From positions 1-47,051 of the forward strand of contig CAMJDT010000012.1 of the NCBI GenBank assembly GCA_946404495.1: a DNA stretch of 47,051 bases, read 5' to 3'. The notes below the pieces were generated by a model, which was given only the letters and a program-made list of their open reading frames with translations, searched no databases and was not told where the DNA came from. The stretch comes from an uncultured Bacteroidales bacterium. Its GTDB lineage: Bacteria; Bacteroidota; Bacteroidia; Bacteroidales; Paludibacteraceae. The translations under genes were made by a program, and so were the position numbers. Below are positions 8,005 through 16,189 of the stretch, piece after piece (position 1 is the stretch's first letter; every line of letters starts with the position of its first letter).

Positions 8005-8818
8005 GTGCTTCATGGTATGTTTGGTCAATAATTCGGGCGATGTCACGGCGTCCGCGAAGAAGGTTCTCTGTTTGTCTCACTCCCTTGACGAGACGCGCCC
8101 AACGGGGATAGTAGGTGCGATAGTAGCGCCACATACTCGTCATCTGGATAGCCACGATATCGGCATTGCGGGAGGTGGTGCCGCCCACCTTGTGGTAATA
8201 ACACGTCGTATCGGTCGTCAGCAAGCGGTAGCCGGCTGCGCGGAGGCGTTGGGAGTAGTCGGCGTCCTCGTAGTAGAGGAAATAATCTTCGTCCCACAAG
8301 GGTGCCTGCGGGTCGATGAGCAGGCAGGCTCCGCAGAGATACGGCGTACGCAGCGGACCGATCGCGGTGAAACTGAGTCCGGTAGGAATAGAGAGATAGT
8401 GCATACCGGTGTGGCGTTTCGTACGGCCGGCGTAGTCGTATTCGGTAGCCGAGAGGGCAAAGGGCTCCGCGGAGGTACTGCGAATCGCTTCGGCAGCGGC
8501 TATCAGCTGCTCAATGAAGTCAGCGGGCAAGAGCGTATCGTTGTTGAGCAGCAGGTTCCAGGCCTCGGGGGTATGTTGCCGTGCCCAGCGGAGGGCGATG
8601 TTATTGCCAGCGGAGAATCCGTTGTTGGCGGGTGCTTCGAGTAGCTGCACCTGCATACCGCTTTGGGCTACATAGTCGCGGATGGCCTGCATGGATTGGT
8701 CCGTGGAGGCATTATTAACCAACACAACCTGCACCGGGACGGTCTGTGCCGCGAGGCTCTTCAGGCACGGCAGGGTGTCCGACGAGTTATAGTGTACTAT
8801 GCAGATATTCAGATTCAT
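7991..8818 (-). CDS. Glycosyltransferase family 2
   Basis: 275 residues with a GT-A fold. The start MNLNICIVHYNSSDTLPCL and the following VNNASTDQS are the nucleotide-binding strand of GT2 enzymes. LLLNNDTLL carries the N-D-D type metal motif, and GACLLIDPQAPLWDEDYFLYYEDADYSQR carries the acceptor-side acidic residues (ED). It lies 4 bases after the GT4 gene and overlaps the next gene, so it is within the polysaccharide operon. The predicted site is the cytoplasmic membrane face. The substrate is not predictable. Confidence 0.9.
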   Translation of the reverse strand: MNLNICIVHYNSSDTLPCLKSLAAQTVPVQVVLVNNASTDQSMQAIRDYVAQSGMQVQLLEAPANNGFSAGNNIALRWARQHTPEAWNLLLNNDTLLPADFIEQLIAAAEAIRSTSAEPFALSATEYDYAGRTKRHTGMHYLSIPTGLSFTAIGPLRTPYLCGACLLIDPQAPLWDEDYFLYYEDADYSQRLRAAGYRLLTTDTTCYYHKVGGTTSRNADIVAIQMTSMWRYYRTYYPRWARLVKGVRQTENLLRGRRDIARIIDQTYHEAHDNK

Positions 8819-8822
8819 GGCG

Positions 8823-9947
8823 TTATGCGTGGGTAAGCAGGTCGTTAAATACAGTCATTATGCTGCGGCCATAGTCGTTCTCGGCGAGCCAATGCTCGGC
8901 AAACTGTTGTCCGCGCGTGGCGATCGCGTTGCGGTACTCGGCATCCATTGAGCGGGTAAGTGCGCGTGTGAGGCTGTCCTTATCATCGGGCTGCACGAAG
9001 AGGCACTCTTCGCCGTCGTGCATCAGTTCTTTCATACCGGATCGGTCGGTCTGAATCACGCAGACGCCGGCCTGCATCGCTTCCAAGACGACCAGCGGCA
9101 TCGTCTCCGACAGGGAGGGTAGCACGAAGATATCCATATCCGCATAGACCTTCTCCACCTCCGAGGTATGCCTCTGTACGCGCATCGCCGATGTATCCGG
9201 CCAGAGTGCTTGCATCGCGGCTATCTCCTGCTCGTTCGTAGCTCCGTAGAGCGAGAGACGGACATCGTATTGCGCGGCCAACCGGCGAACGGATTGAATG
9301 AGCCAAGGGAGGTTCTTACGTTCGGCAAAACTGCCGATATAGCCAATGCGAACGGTTCCACTGTTTGCAGTCCTTGTCACCCGAATCGTCCGCGCGGGGT
9401 TATAGACCACCTGTGCATTGGTAAGGGCGTTACGACCGAGCGCGCGTTGCCATAGTTGCTGTTGGGTACGGGAGATGAAGAGCAGTCGGTCGGTGAAGCG
9501 CTGCCAATACCGGATGATCGGGAGGGAGTTGTTCGGCCATCCGAAGGCAGCACTCGGCAGTTCGTGCCAATGCCAGATATGCGGTGTACGCGTCATTCGA
9601 GCCGCTTCTATACCGAGTAGTGTGACCGAGGTATTGGAGTAGATGGCATCTAAGCGATTTTGGTGTATCCATCGAATAAATCGAATAAGCGCCGGCAGAT
9701 TATACAGCTCCACAATTAGCGTCCTTAGCCATCCTTCGCCGCTATTCTTATAGCGTAGGTAGAGTATCTCCGCATCCGTGCCTACCGCCTCTTCGAGGCC
9801 GGCTGCCGGGCGATTGAAAGGCAGCACAAGTGTCACGCGCCAGCCTTGTGCCCTCAGCAGCCTGAGGGTCGTCAGCATCACCTGCTCCGAACCGTGCAAT
9901 TCGCGGGTGTGGTTGACCAGGACAATATGTTTAGTGTTTGCGCTCAC
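8823..9947 (-). CDS. Glycosyltransferase family 4
   Basis: 374 residues from a GTG start at 9947. The longer frame from the ATG at 10046 adds 33 residues rich in S, T and P and would overlap epsG by 116 bases; the GTG overlaps by 17, like the other junctions. Conservation starts at KHIVLVNHTRELHGSEQVML, a typical GT4 opening with the substrate-binding GSE. RIGYIGSFAERKNLPWLI and PSLSETMPLVVLEAMQAG form the C-terminal donor site. It belongs to the polysaccharide operon. The sugar is unknown. Confidence 0.85.
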   Translation of the reverse strand: MSANTKHIVLVNHTRELHGSEQVMLTTLRLLRAQGWRVTLVLPFNRPAAGLEEAVGTDAEILYLRYKNSGEGWLRTLIVELYNLPALIRFIRWIHQNRLDAIYSNTSVTLLGIEAARMTRTPHIWHWHELPSAAFGWPNNSLPIIRYWQRFTDRLLFISRTQQQLWQRALGRNALTNAQVVYNPARTIRVTRTANSGTVRIGYIGSFAERKNLPWLIQSVRRLAAQYDVRLSLYGATNEQEIAAMQALWPDTSAMRVQRHTSEVEKVYADMDIFVLPSLSETMPLVVLEAMQAGVCVIQTDRSGMKELMHDGEECLFVQPDDKDSLTRALTRSMDAEYRNAIATRGQQFAEHWLAENDYGRSIMTVFNDLLTHA

Positions 9948-11115
9948 TACGGAAGTATTCGTGGGATTTTTCGAGTCGCTGCTTACCGGAGCTGGGACGC
10001 GGATTGTGCTTAAACTCGAGATAGTTTTGATAGGGATTATAGGCAATCGCTTGCGGTTTTTCGAGGAAGATAGCTGAAGCGAAACTGAAGCAATATACCA
10101 AGGTCAGTACAAAGCCAATGAGGCGGTTCATAAACGAGGGCAGTGCCTCAATCAAAAGCGGCAAGACGACGATGACGCTGATGAGGAAGAAGAGGCGGAA
10201 ACGATTGCTGATCTCCACCAGTTCGTAGCAGTAGTAATAGAGTGCCAACGAGAGGGCAAACATATTCAGGTGCACCGTGCCGTGTTCACGCTCGTCGATA
10301 CTGCGCTTGAAGAGCATAACGGCCGCAAGGATGAGCAGGTTGAGGATGAATCCGAGACTGATACCGCGGTCTACGGCAAAGAGATTGCTCGTGGTGTAGG
10401 TCTCCGCCTTATCGGCATATTTTTCTCCCAAGAGCGACGAGATATCCACAAAGATATCCTTGATCCAATGCACGCCGGTAGCCATAATGACCGCGCCGAC
10501 GCCGATGACCGTCAGATAGACCCAGACGGGCAGTTTCTTATCCAGCACAAACCAGAACGGCAGCAGTACGACTGCTACGCGGTGGAAACAGGAGGCCAAC
10601 AGCACCAAGAGGATGAATCGCAGGGGTTTGCGGTCGCTGATATACTGCAAGGCGTAGAAACACAAGGCTACCGCGATCGCCTGACGAATAAAGATCATCT
10701 CGAGGTTGAAATAGAGGATGCAGTAGTAGCAGAGCAGCGCCAGCACAGGGTACTTGGTATATTTGGGCAGGACGGAAGCAATGAGTGTGATATTAAAGGC
10801 TGTTACGACGAAGAACAGCGTCTGGATCGTGCCTCCGAGCGATTTGATGATAGCGCATAGCAGGATAAATCCCTCCTCAGCGTGCTTGTTGTGGATCAAG
10901 AGGGGATTATAACGGAGGCTCTCGAGGTCGGGGAACTTGAGGAACAGACGGGTATAGACATCCCAGTCACCACCGGTCTCATACCTTAGGCCTGCTATGC
11001 CGATGAGCATCAGAACAACAGGCAACATCAGCATCTGACGACTCAGCTTGTCGGTGAACTGCAGGTTCATCAGACTTAGTATTGCTAATATGCCGAAGAC
11101 GATCAGATAGAACAT
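9931..11115 (-). CDS. EpsG-family polysaccharide polymerase
   Basis: 394 residues, with about ten hydrophobic segments. The signature GLRYETGGDWDVYTRLF near residue 45 is the conserved part of the EpsG family. A long periplasmic loop and RQAIAVALCFYALQYI follow. EpsG-like proteins act as Wzy-type polymerases joining lipid-linked repeat units in the periplasm. It overlaps the flippase gene by 13 bases and the next glycosyltransferase by 17, which points to translational coupling. With the flippase this makes a Wzx/Wzy-dependent pathway, although no chain-length regulator or export protein is in view. Confidence 0.9.
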   Translation of the reverse strand: MFYLIVFGILAILSLMNLQFTDKLSRQMLMLPVVLMLIGIAGLRYETGGDWDVYTRLFLKFPDLESLRYNPLLIHNKHAEEGFILLCAIIKSLGGTIQTLFFVVTAFNITLIASVLPKYTKYPVLALLCYYCILYFNLEMIFIRQAIAVALCFYALQYISDRKPLRFILLVLLASCFHRVAVVLLPFWFVLDKKLPVWVYLTVIGVGAVIMATGVHWIKDIFVDISSLLGEKYADKAETYTTSNLFAVDRGISLGFILNLLILAAVMLFKRSIDEREHGTVHLNMFALSLALYYYCYELVEISNRFRLFFLISVIVVLPLLIEALPSFMNRLIGFVLTLVYCFSFASAIFLEKPQAIAYNPYQNYLEFKHNPRPSSGKQRLEKSHEYFRSERKH

Positions 11116-12347
11116 GATTTTTTACGATGAAATAAGATGATTCCTGCGACGAGGAGTATCTCTGTTACTTCGGCAGCCAGCCAGCTCCACACGGCTCCCA
11201 CAGCCCCGACGCGAGGGATGAGGATCATGTTGAGCGAGATACAGAGGATGGACAGAACGAGTCCTACCCAAGGCGCAAAACGTTGCAAGCCGCTACCGTA
11301 GAGACCCTGCACGGTAAAGAGGGTCGCGATCATAATGAGTAACGGCAGCGGAGCCATCCATTGGAGAAGAGGGATAGAGGCCTCAAAGTCGCCCCGGAGC
11401 ATCAGATGTACGACGGGCGAAGCCAGAAGCCAGGTAAGGATAGAGGCTACCAGCGCCGGCACGGATGCGATGAGCAGCGTGCGGCGGAAGTAATGCCAAC
11501 CTTCCTCTTGATTGTCAGCAAAACGACGACTCATCTCAGGGAAGAGTGCTGTACTAACGGGCATGATGACGCACATATTAACGACCATAATGAGTCGCAT
11601 AGCACCCGAATAACAACCTACCGCGATATCGTCCAAGTAGATACCGAGGATCGTGAGATTGGCCGTAGTATAAAGGGCTACGAAGAAGTTATTGATAAAG
11701 ATCGGTGTGCCTTCCTTGAGTTCGGTGCGCGTCGAAGCGAGCGTGCAGGAGACAGGCCAAAGCCCGTAGTGCTTCACCACATAGACCAGTGCTCCCGCTC
11801 CCATCAGCATGCTCGATACGGACAGCAACAGCGGATAGAGCCTGTACTGCTCCGCGCGACGCAGCAGTGCCAGTACGAGCACGGCGCCGAGGAGTTTGAT
11901 GAGGAAATTGACCAACGCCATCTTATGCATCTGACGGATGCCCTGCAGGTACCAGGTCGGGAAGAGCACAAAGCCGATATTGATGAGCGCGGTATAGAGA
12001 TAGAGTCGGAAGTCGGCCTCCACACGCGGGATGAACAGCGGCAGACAGGCCAAGGCGACAAAGGACACCAGGAGCAGCCACACCTTTGCCCGCATTACGG
12101 ACCAGAAGATCCGGCGGGTCTCGTCGCTATTGCCTTCTGCGAGGCTGATGCGGCGGGTGGCGGCATATTCGAAGCCGTAATTGACCAGGAGTGTGAGGTA
12201 GGAAACGATATTCTGCGCATAACTGACCCTGCCGAACAACTCATTTCCCAAGATGCTTGTCACAAAGGGGATCAGCAAGATAGGAATGAGGTAGTTGGCT
12301 ACCTGCAGCAAGCCTAACGAAGCCATATTTCGGTACAGCGTCTTCAT
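11103..12347 (-). CDS. Oligosaccharide flippase (Wzx-like, MATE/MOP superfamily)
   Basis: 414 residues from MKTLYRNMASLGLLQVANYL, with 12 or so membrane segments. GLLQVANYLIPILLIPFVTSILG is the typical first helix of polysaccharide flippases, and FPTWYLQGIRQM matches the conserved W-Y-LQG motif. An upstream ATG at 12455 was rejected because the promoter (12369-12400) lies between it and 12347. The protein moves lipid-linked repeat units to the periplasm. It is the first gene of the seven-gene operon running to 5008. The leader is only about 15 bases long. Confidence 0.92.
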   Translation of the reverse strand: MKTLYRNMASLGLLQVANYLIPILLIPFVTSILGNELFGRVSYAQNIVSYLTLLVNYGFEYAATRRISLAEGNSDETRRIFWSVMRAKVWLLLVSFVALACLPLFIPRVEADFRLYLYTALINIGFVLFPTWYLQGIRQMHKMALVNFLIKLLGAVLVLALLRRAEQYRLYPLLLSVSSMLMGAGALVYVVKHYGLWPVSCTLASTRTELKEGTPIFINNFFVALYTTANLTILGIYLDDIAVGCYSGAMRLIMVVNMCVIMPVSTALFPEMSRRFADNQEEGWHYFRRTLLIASVPALVASILTWLLASPVVHLMLRGDFEASIPLLQWMAPLPLLIMIATLFTVQGLYGSGLQRFAPWVGLVLSILCISLNMILIPRVGAVGAVWSWLAAEVTEILLVAGIILFHRKKSCSI

Positions 12348-12368
12348 TCGCGGATACGTTTTAGCCGA

Positions 12369-12400
12369 CAAAAGTACAAAAAAAAACTGATATATGCAAA
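12369..12400 (-). promoter_or_regulatory. Promoter of the polysaccharide operon
   Basis: On the minus strand TTTG is at 12400-12397, then 20 bases and TACTTTTG at 12376-12369. The coding start is 22 bases beyond the -7 box. Confidence 0.8.
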
Positions 12401-12541
12401 AATATTTGCATATTTCGAAAAAATGCATCTGTTTTATCGCATTTAAGGTCCCCAATAGGTGCTTAACATATGCTGCAAAGTATAGAATCGACAGGGAAGA
12501 TGAAGGGGAGTACCAATCTGCAGATTAAAACAGGTCCATCA

Positions 12542-12591
12542 CGGGACCATGTCCCGAGAAGAGGCACATCGTAGTACAATTAGAACAACTC
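12542..12591 (-). promoter_or_regulatory. Small hairpin and a fourth AraC-site-like sequence 3' of the AraC gene
   Basis: CGGGAC/GTCCCG (12542-12547 with 12551-12556, loop CAT) may act as a weak terminator for the AraC gene. CAATTAGAACAACT at 12578-12591 resembles the repeated sites in front of that gene (13537-13613). The rest of 12456-12594 shows nothing recognisable. Confidence 0.4.
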
Positions 12592-12594
12592 TTA

Positions 12595-13515
12595 CTATTG
12601 TTTTCTAAACGCTGCAGGGCTCATTCCTTCGTGCCGCTTGAAGAACGTGCCGAAATGGGATTGGTTCTGGAATCCGAGCTGGTCGGCTATTTCCTGGATG
12701 GATTTAGTTGTGGTAAGGAGCAATGTTTTTGCCCGCTGGACAAGGACATGTTCAATACAAGCGCTGGCAGTTATGCCAAGCGTCTGTTTGACCGTGTTAG
12801 CCACATAGCGCGTGGAGAGGCAAAGCTGGTCGGCGTACCAATCGAGTGAGTGCTGTTGCTCACAATTGGCATCCACCATGTGCATGAAACGACCTGTTAT
12901 TTCCTCGTTACGAGACATTTCTGTGGAATTTTGCTTCGGGAAATTATTGGCTTCTGGCTCTGCCAGATAATAGAAAAACGACCTTATAAGAGGGATTGCC
13001 GCTTTGCGTTCTTTTTCTGCTATTACCTCACGCATGAGGTCAAAATATTGTATCAAGCGCTGCATCCTCTTAGGACTAATATTCCAAACCGGATGTACAT
13101 AAATATAGGCAGTTGCTGCCAGCGGGAAATTCAAATTGAGTTCCTCTATAAACTCGCGGGACATAGATAACACCAGCAACTCCACATAATTATCCATTTT
13201 ATCCGGCTTCTGAATCAGCAGTTCAGGAGAAATAAGGCATCCTTGGTTGGCGGTTATCTCATACTCCTTATTATTAATATGAATTCTCAAACAGCCGCTT
13301 TTCACAATCTGAATACAATAGGTGGGCGTGAAATAATGATCCGGAAGAATCAGCGTACTGAATCGCTCCTGTGTACTATTGATTTCCATGACGCAGACAT
13401 CATCTATGGTTGTTTTTCCGGGAATAAAACTCATCCATTTGAAGCCCGAGAAATCCTTTAGAATAGTGTTCTCATTTTCACACTTTTCTACTTCTACATG
13501 TGTTTTTTGTTCCAT
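12595..13515 (-). CDS. AraC-family transcriptional regulator
   Basis: 306 residues. The N-terminal part (about 1-190) has cupin-like strands and probably senses a ligand. The C-terminal part (about 200-306) is an AraC DNA-binding domain with two helix-turn-helix units: SLDWYADQLCLSTRYVANTVKQ, then SIQEIADQLGFQNQSHFGTFFKRHEGMSPAAFRK, the well-known AraC signature. The gene diverges from the GT4 gene at 13703. The 187-base region between them holds both promoters and three near-identical 15-base sites, one over its own -7 box, which suggests autoregulation. The regulon and ligand are unknown. Confidence 0.92.
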   Translation of the reverse strand: MEQKTHVEVEKCENENTILKDFSGFKWMSFIPGKTTIDDVCVMEINSTQERFSTLILPDHYFTPTYCIQIVKSGCLRIHINNKEYEITANQGCLISPELLIQKPDKMDNYVELLVLSMSREFIEELNLNFPLAATAYIYVHPVWNISPKRMQRLIQYFDLMREVIAEKERKAAIPLIRSFFYYLAEPEANNFPKQNSTEMSRNEEITGRFMHMVDANCEQQHSLDWYADQLCLSTRYVANTVKQTLGITASACIEHVLVQRAKTLLLTTTKSIQEIADQLGFQNQSHFGTFFKRHEGMSPAAFRKQ

Positions 13516-13536
13516 AATGTTCGGTTTTAGATGTAC

Positions 13537-13613
13537 GAATTATAACAATTTGGGTGCAAAATTACAACAATTTTTTGACATGTGCAAGCGGTTTATACGA
13601 ATTAGAACAATTT
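13537..13613. promoter_or_regulatory. Three repeated sites, putative AraC operators
   Basis: Consensus RAATTAnAACAATTT at 13537-13551, 13559-13573 and 13599-13613. The middle copy overlaps the -7 box of the AraC gene. The first and third are 62 bases apart and match over 18 bases with one difference. The arrangement fits binding sites of the divergently encoded regulator; this is inferred. Confidence 0.5.
13557..13588 (-). promoter_or_regulatory. Promoter of the AraC regulator gene
   Basis: On the minus strand CTTG is at 13588-13585 (one mismatch to TTTG), then 20 bases and TAATTTTG at 13564-13557. Confidence 0.65.
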
Positions 13614-13652
13614 TTGCACGGATTTGAAAAACAATAATTGCTTAGAAAGCAG

Positions 13653-13660
13653 TACTTTTG
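13653..13660 (+). promoter_or_regulatory. -7 box of the GT4 gene at 13703
   Basis: TACTTTTG at 13653-13660. No clean TTTG is found at the usual 20-base distance, so this promoter may need an activator, possibly the divergent AraC protein. Confidence 0.5.
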
Positions 13661-13702
13661 CACCGGATTTGAAAAACGACACACATTTTAAAACAAAAAA
13701 AA

Positions 13703-14941
13703 ATGAAAATTTTATTCGTAATTGACAGTTTTTACACGACGAATAACGGAACGTCGATCTCTGCGCAGCGTTTTGCAGGCGAGTTGCGTAAACGCGGACA
13801 TGAAGTAAGGGTGCTTTGTTGGGACACACCTAAGGATGCACAAGGTGACTTCACTATTCCGAAATTTCATCTGCCTATTTTCCAACCGCTATGCGACAAG
13901 CATGATTTCAGCTTTGCATATACGGATAAGAACATTGTTCATGCCGCGTGCGATTGGGCGGATATCGTGCATATTTTTGTTCCTTTTGGTATAGAGAAGG
14001 AAGCGGTTGATTACTGTAATCAGATCGGCAAACCCGTTACGGCTGCTTTCCATATCCAGCCGGAGAACATGACATCTTCCGTTAGTATGGGCAAAGTGGA
14101 GTGGTTTAATGAGTTGTTCTACCGCTCGTTCCGCTACAATATATACAATCGCGTGCGTCACGTGCACGTTCCTTCTCAATTTATGGGCAATATGATCGCC
14201 GAGCGTGGTTATACAGCGAAGATTCACCCGATTAGCAACGGTATCCAGGACGCATTCATGAAGGCAGGGGAAAGAAAAGTTGAAAGTTTAAAGTTGAAAG
14301 TTGAAAGAGCCCCTAAGGATGTTTTCAAGATCATGATGATTGGAAGACTTTCACAGGAGAAGCGTCAGGATGTGATTATCAATGCGGTGAAGTACAGCAA
14401 GTACGCGGATCGGATACAATTGGTTTTTGCAGGCCGCGGACCGGAATATGAGAAATATGTGGAGTTGGGCAAGGAGTTGAAACATCAGCCGCAGTTTGTT
14501 TATGTCGGAAGGGATGAGTTGATTCAGCATTTGTTGGAAACGGATTTGTATGTGCATGCCAGCGATATGGAGAGCGAGGCGATCAGTTGTATAGAGGCGT
14601 TCAGCACGGGTCTTGTGCCTGTGATTGCCAACAGCCATGTGAGCGCCACGCCGCAGTTTGCTTTGGACGGAAGAAGTCTGTTTATGCCCGGTGACCCGAA
14701 GGACTTGGCACGTGCGATTGATTATTGGTTGGATCATCCGAAAGAACGGCATCAGATGGAAGAACAATACCGTCTGGCAGGTCGTCGGTATAGTTTGGAA
14801 GCATCTGTTAGTCAGTTTGAAGAGATGTTGAACGAAGAAATCCAAGAAAATGAAACGCGCGTTACTATTGAGCCTCTTCGCCCTGTTCGTCGGCACAAGA
14901 GTATCGGCCGCAGACTACGTCGCGTTGCCACACTTTTCTAA
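13703..14941 (+). CDS. Glycosyltransferase family 4 with a heptad insert in the interdomain linker
   Basis: 412 residues. MKILFVIDSFYTTNNGTSIS is the opening of the GT4 branch that includes diacylglycerol and mannosyl transferases. Later motifs are HVPSQFMGNMI, HPISNGI, MMIGRLSQEKRQDVII and the donor site SDMESEAISCIEAFSTGLVPVI. Between ISNGIQDAF and IMMIGRL, at residues 192-202, the linker is encoded by four 7-bp repeats (14278-14305) and reads KVESLKLKVER. A change of one unit would shift the frame, so the gene could be phase-variable. The last 92 bases overlap the start of the next, exported, protein. The gene diverges from the AraC regulator, which may control it. It may modify a glycolipid or surface glycan. 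Confidence 0.88.
   Translation: MKILFVIDSFYTTNNGTSISAQRFAGELRKRGHEVRVLCWDTPKDAQGDFTIPKFHLPIFQPLCDKHDFSFAYTDKNIVHAACDWADIVHIFVPFGIEKEAVDYCNQIGKPVTAAFHIQPENMTSSVSMGKVEWFNELFYRSFRYNIYNRVRHVHVPSQFMGNMIAERGYTAKIHPISNGIQDAFMKAGERKVESLKLKVERAPKDVFKIMMIGRLSQEKRQDVIINAVKYSKYADRIQLVFAGRGPEYEKYVELGKELKHQPQFVYVGRDELIQHLLETDLYVHASDMESEAISCIEAFSTGLVPVIANSHVSATPQFALDGRSLFMPGDPKDLARAIDYWLDHPKERHQMEEQYRLAGRRYSLEASVSQFEEMLNEEIQENETRVTIEPLRPVRRHKSIGRRLRRVATLF
14278..14307 (+). repeat. Heptad tract 2, inside the GT4 gene
   Basis: Units AGTTGAA, AGTTTAA, AGTTGAA, AGTTGAA and a partial AG. The tract lies in the linker between the two Rossmann domains. Flanking A/G-rich bases may be decayed units. Confidence 0.85.
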
Positions 14942-15188
14942 TACGGACAAAGGACTATTCGGCAAACCGATAGGTAAGGGACGTATCTATTGTGACCTGA
15001 CACTACCTCCTCTAACGGGCGATCTTTTGATCGATGTAGGCATGGCTATGTCACAAATGCCGGGTGTAATCGGACAAGCGCCCAGATGGTTTGCCATGTT
15101 CAGTCCTACAGCCTGTTCGCAAGAGGTACTATTTACAGCCCCAAAATGTCAATCCGCAATAATGTTTACAATAAGGATTTACTTTTAA
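14850..15188 (+). CDS. Small exported protein of unknown function, possibly truncated
   Basis: 112 residues. MKRALLLSLFALFVGTRVSA is a clear signal peptide with cleavage expected before ADYV. The mature part reads YVALPHFSNTDKGLFGKPIG and LPPLTGDLLIDVGMAMSQMP and is not recognised. The gene starts 92 bases inside the end of the glycosyltransferase in another frame, an unusually long overlap. From about 15120 an alternative frame also looks protein-like (GTIYSPKMSIRNNVYNKDLL), so a frameshift or deletion may have shortened the gene. The next gene begins 12 bases after its stop. Confidence 0.5.
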   Translation: MKRALLLSLFALFVGTRVSAADYVALPHFSNTDKGLFGKPIGKGRIYCDLTLPPLTGDLLIDVGMAMSQMPGVIGQAPRWFAMFSPTACSQEVLFTAPKCQSAIMFTIRIYF

Positions 15189-15199
15189 ACAAACACATT

Positions 15200-16162
15200 A
15201 TGAAATACAATCCAAATACAGAAGATAAGAAAGCAACTCGCATTTTGACTACTATAAGTATCATCACCTTGATCGTTGCACTGCTGTTAATCGCAATTAG
15301 TGTATCTGCACAAGAACGAATAGAGATGATTCCCTTTGGCGATTTTGAGAGCTGGTCTGAGCAACAGATTAAGGAATCAGCCATCATCGGTGGAGCCATG
15401 AAAACGTACTATCAAATAGAGGGTGCCTGGGATTGTAGCAACGCACACGCCCAAGCAATGGGAATAGACAAAGTGTCCGTTTCGGTAAAGCCGGAGAAAC
15501 GCGGTAACGGTACCTGCTGCCGGATGGAGAGTACACTGGAGACAGTAAGTGCTATCGGTATCAAGTTCAAAGCGCTCGCAACAGGAGCTATCTTTACCGG
15601 CAAGATGATTGATATCGTGAGCATGAAGCATAGCTCAAACCCTAATTCTGCTATTGATATGGGAATACCTTTTACCGGGCGACCGAGTGCACTGATTCTG
15701 GATTATAAAGCACTCATTCAAAACCAAACAGCCGTCTATGCGCCTGCCAAAACCAATGTCAAAGCTGTTGAGGGTCACGACGCCGGTCAAATCACCCTGA
15801 TCCTCCAACATCGGTGGGAAGAAAACGGACATATCTATGCTTATCGCGTAGGCACTATTCAAAAGGAAATCAACGAGTCCACGGATTGGCAAAACGACTT
15901 CCGTCTGCCGGTAACGTACGGAAAATCACCGGTAGCACTCACTACCGACAGCCATCAAACGCATAACAGCAGCGGCGAAATGGTCTGCATCGAAGAAGTG
16001 GACTACCGCGGAGATTTGGTACCTACTCATATTATTGTGATGATCTCAGCCGGCAATATGCCGCCCTTCACCGGTTGCCCGGGAAATACCATGTGGGTAG
16101 ATAATATCCGATTGGAGTACAATAATGATGGTTTAGCACAAAATATGAAAAGTGATAAATGA
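15200..16162 (+). CDS. PCMD (putative carbohydrate metabolism) domain protein
   Basis: 320 residues. The start at ATG 15200 was chosen because it gives a hydrophobic segment (about 17-36, TISIITLIVALLLIAISVSA) as signal or anchor; the frame is open upstream but lacks a signal there. Motifs GDFESW, CRMESTLETVSAIGIKFK, GAIFTGKM, MGIPFTGRPSALILDYK and a final MWVDNIRLEY match the PCMD domain, a jelly-roll beta-sandwich in Bacteroidetes exported proteins often encoded near polysaccharide-use genes. Its stop codon lies in a heptad tract which continues into the following esterase gene, so the two form one unit. Confidence 0.8.
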   Translation: MKYNPNTEDKKATRILTTISIITLIVALLLIAISVSAQERIEMIPFGDFESWSEQQIKESAIIGGAMKTYYQIEGAWDCSNAHAQAMGIDKVSVSVKPEKRGNGTCCRMESTLETVSAIGIKFKALATGAIFTGKMIDIVSMKHSSNPNSAIDMGIPFTGRPSALILDYKALIQNQTAVYAPAKTNVKAVEGHDAGQITLILQHRWEENGHIYAYRVGTIQKEINESTDWQNDFRLPVTYGKSPVALTTDSHQTHNSSGEMVCIEEVDYRGDLVPTHIIVMISAGNMPPFTGCPGNTMWVDNIRLEYNNDGLAQNMKSDK

Positions 16163-16189
16163 AAGGTGAAAAATGAAAGGTGAAAGGAT
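16141..16189 (+). repeat. Heptad tract 3, bridging two genes
   Basis: Seven units in register: AAATATG, AAAAGTG, ATAAATG, AAAGGTG, AAAAATG, AAAGGTG, AAAGGAT. The tract encodes the last residues and stop of the PCMD gene, the 10-base gap, and the start codon and first residues (MKGERI) of the esterase. AAAGGTG four bases before the ATG at 16173 can serve as a ribosome-binding site. Confidence 0.85.

Noticed and set aside
9947..10046. ATG start at 10046 for the GT4 gene 8823-9947
   Set aside because: It would overlap epsG by 116 bases and adds a non-conserved Ser/Thr/Pro-rich stretch. The GTG at 9947 fits the short overlaps of the operon.
5008..12347. Complete capsule locus
   Set aside because: Flippase, polymerase and transferases are present, but no initiating transferase, chain-length regulator, export channel or sugar-nucleotide genes are in the window.
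12850..13170. Plus-strand frames opposite the AraC regulator
   Set aside because: Antisense to a clear AraC domain; Cys/Phe-rich translation without a domain.
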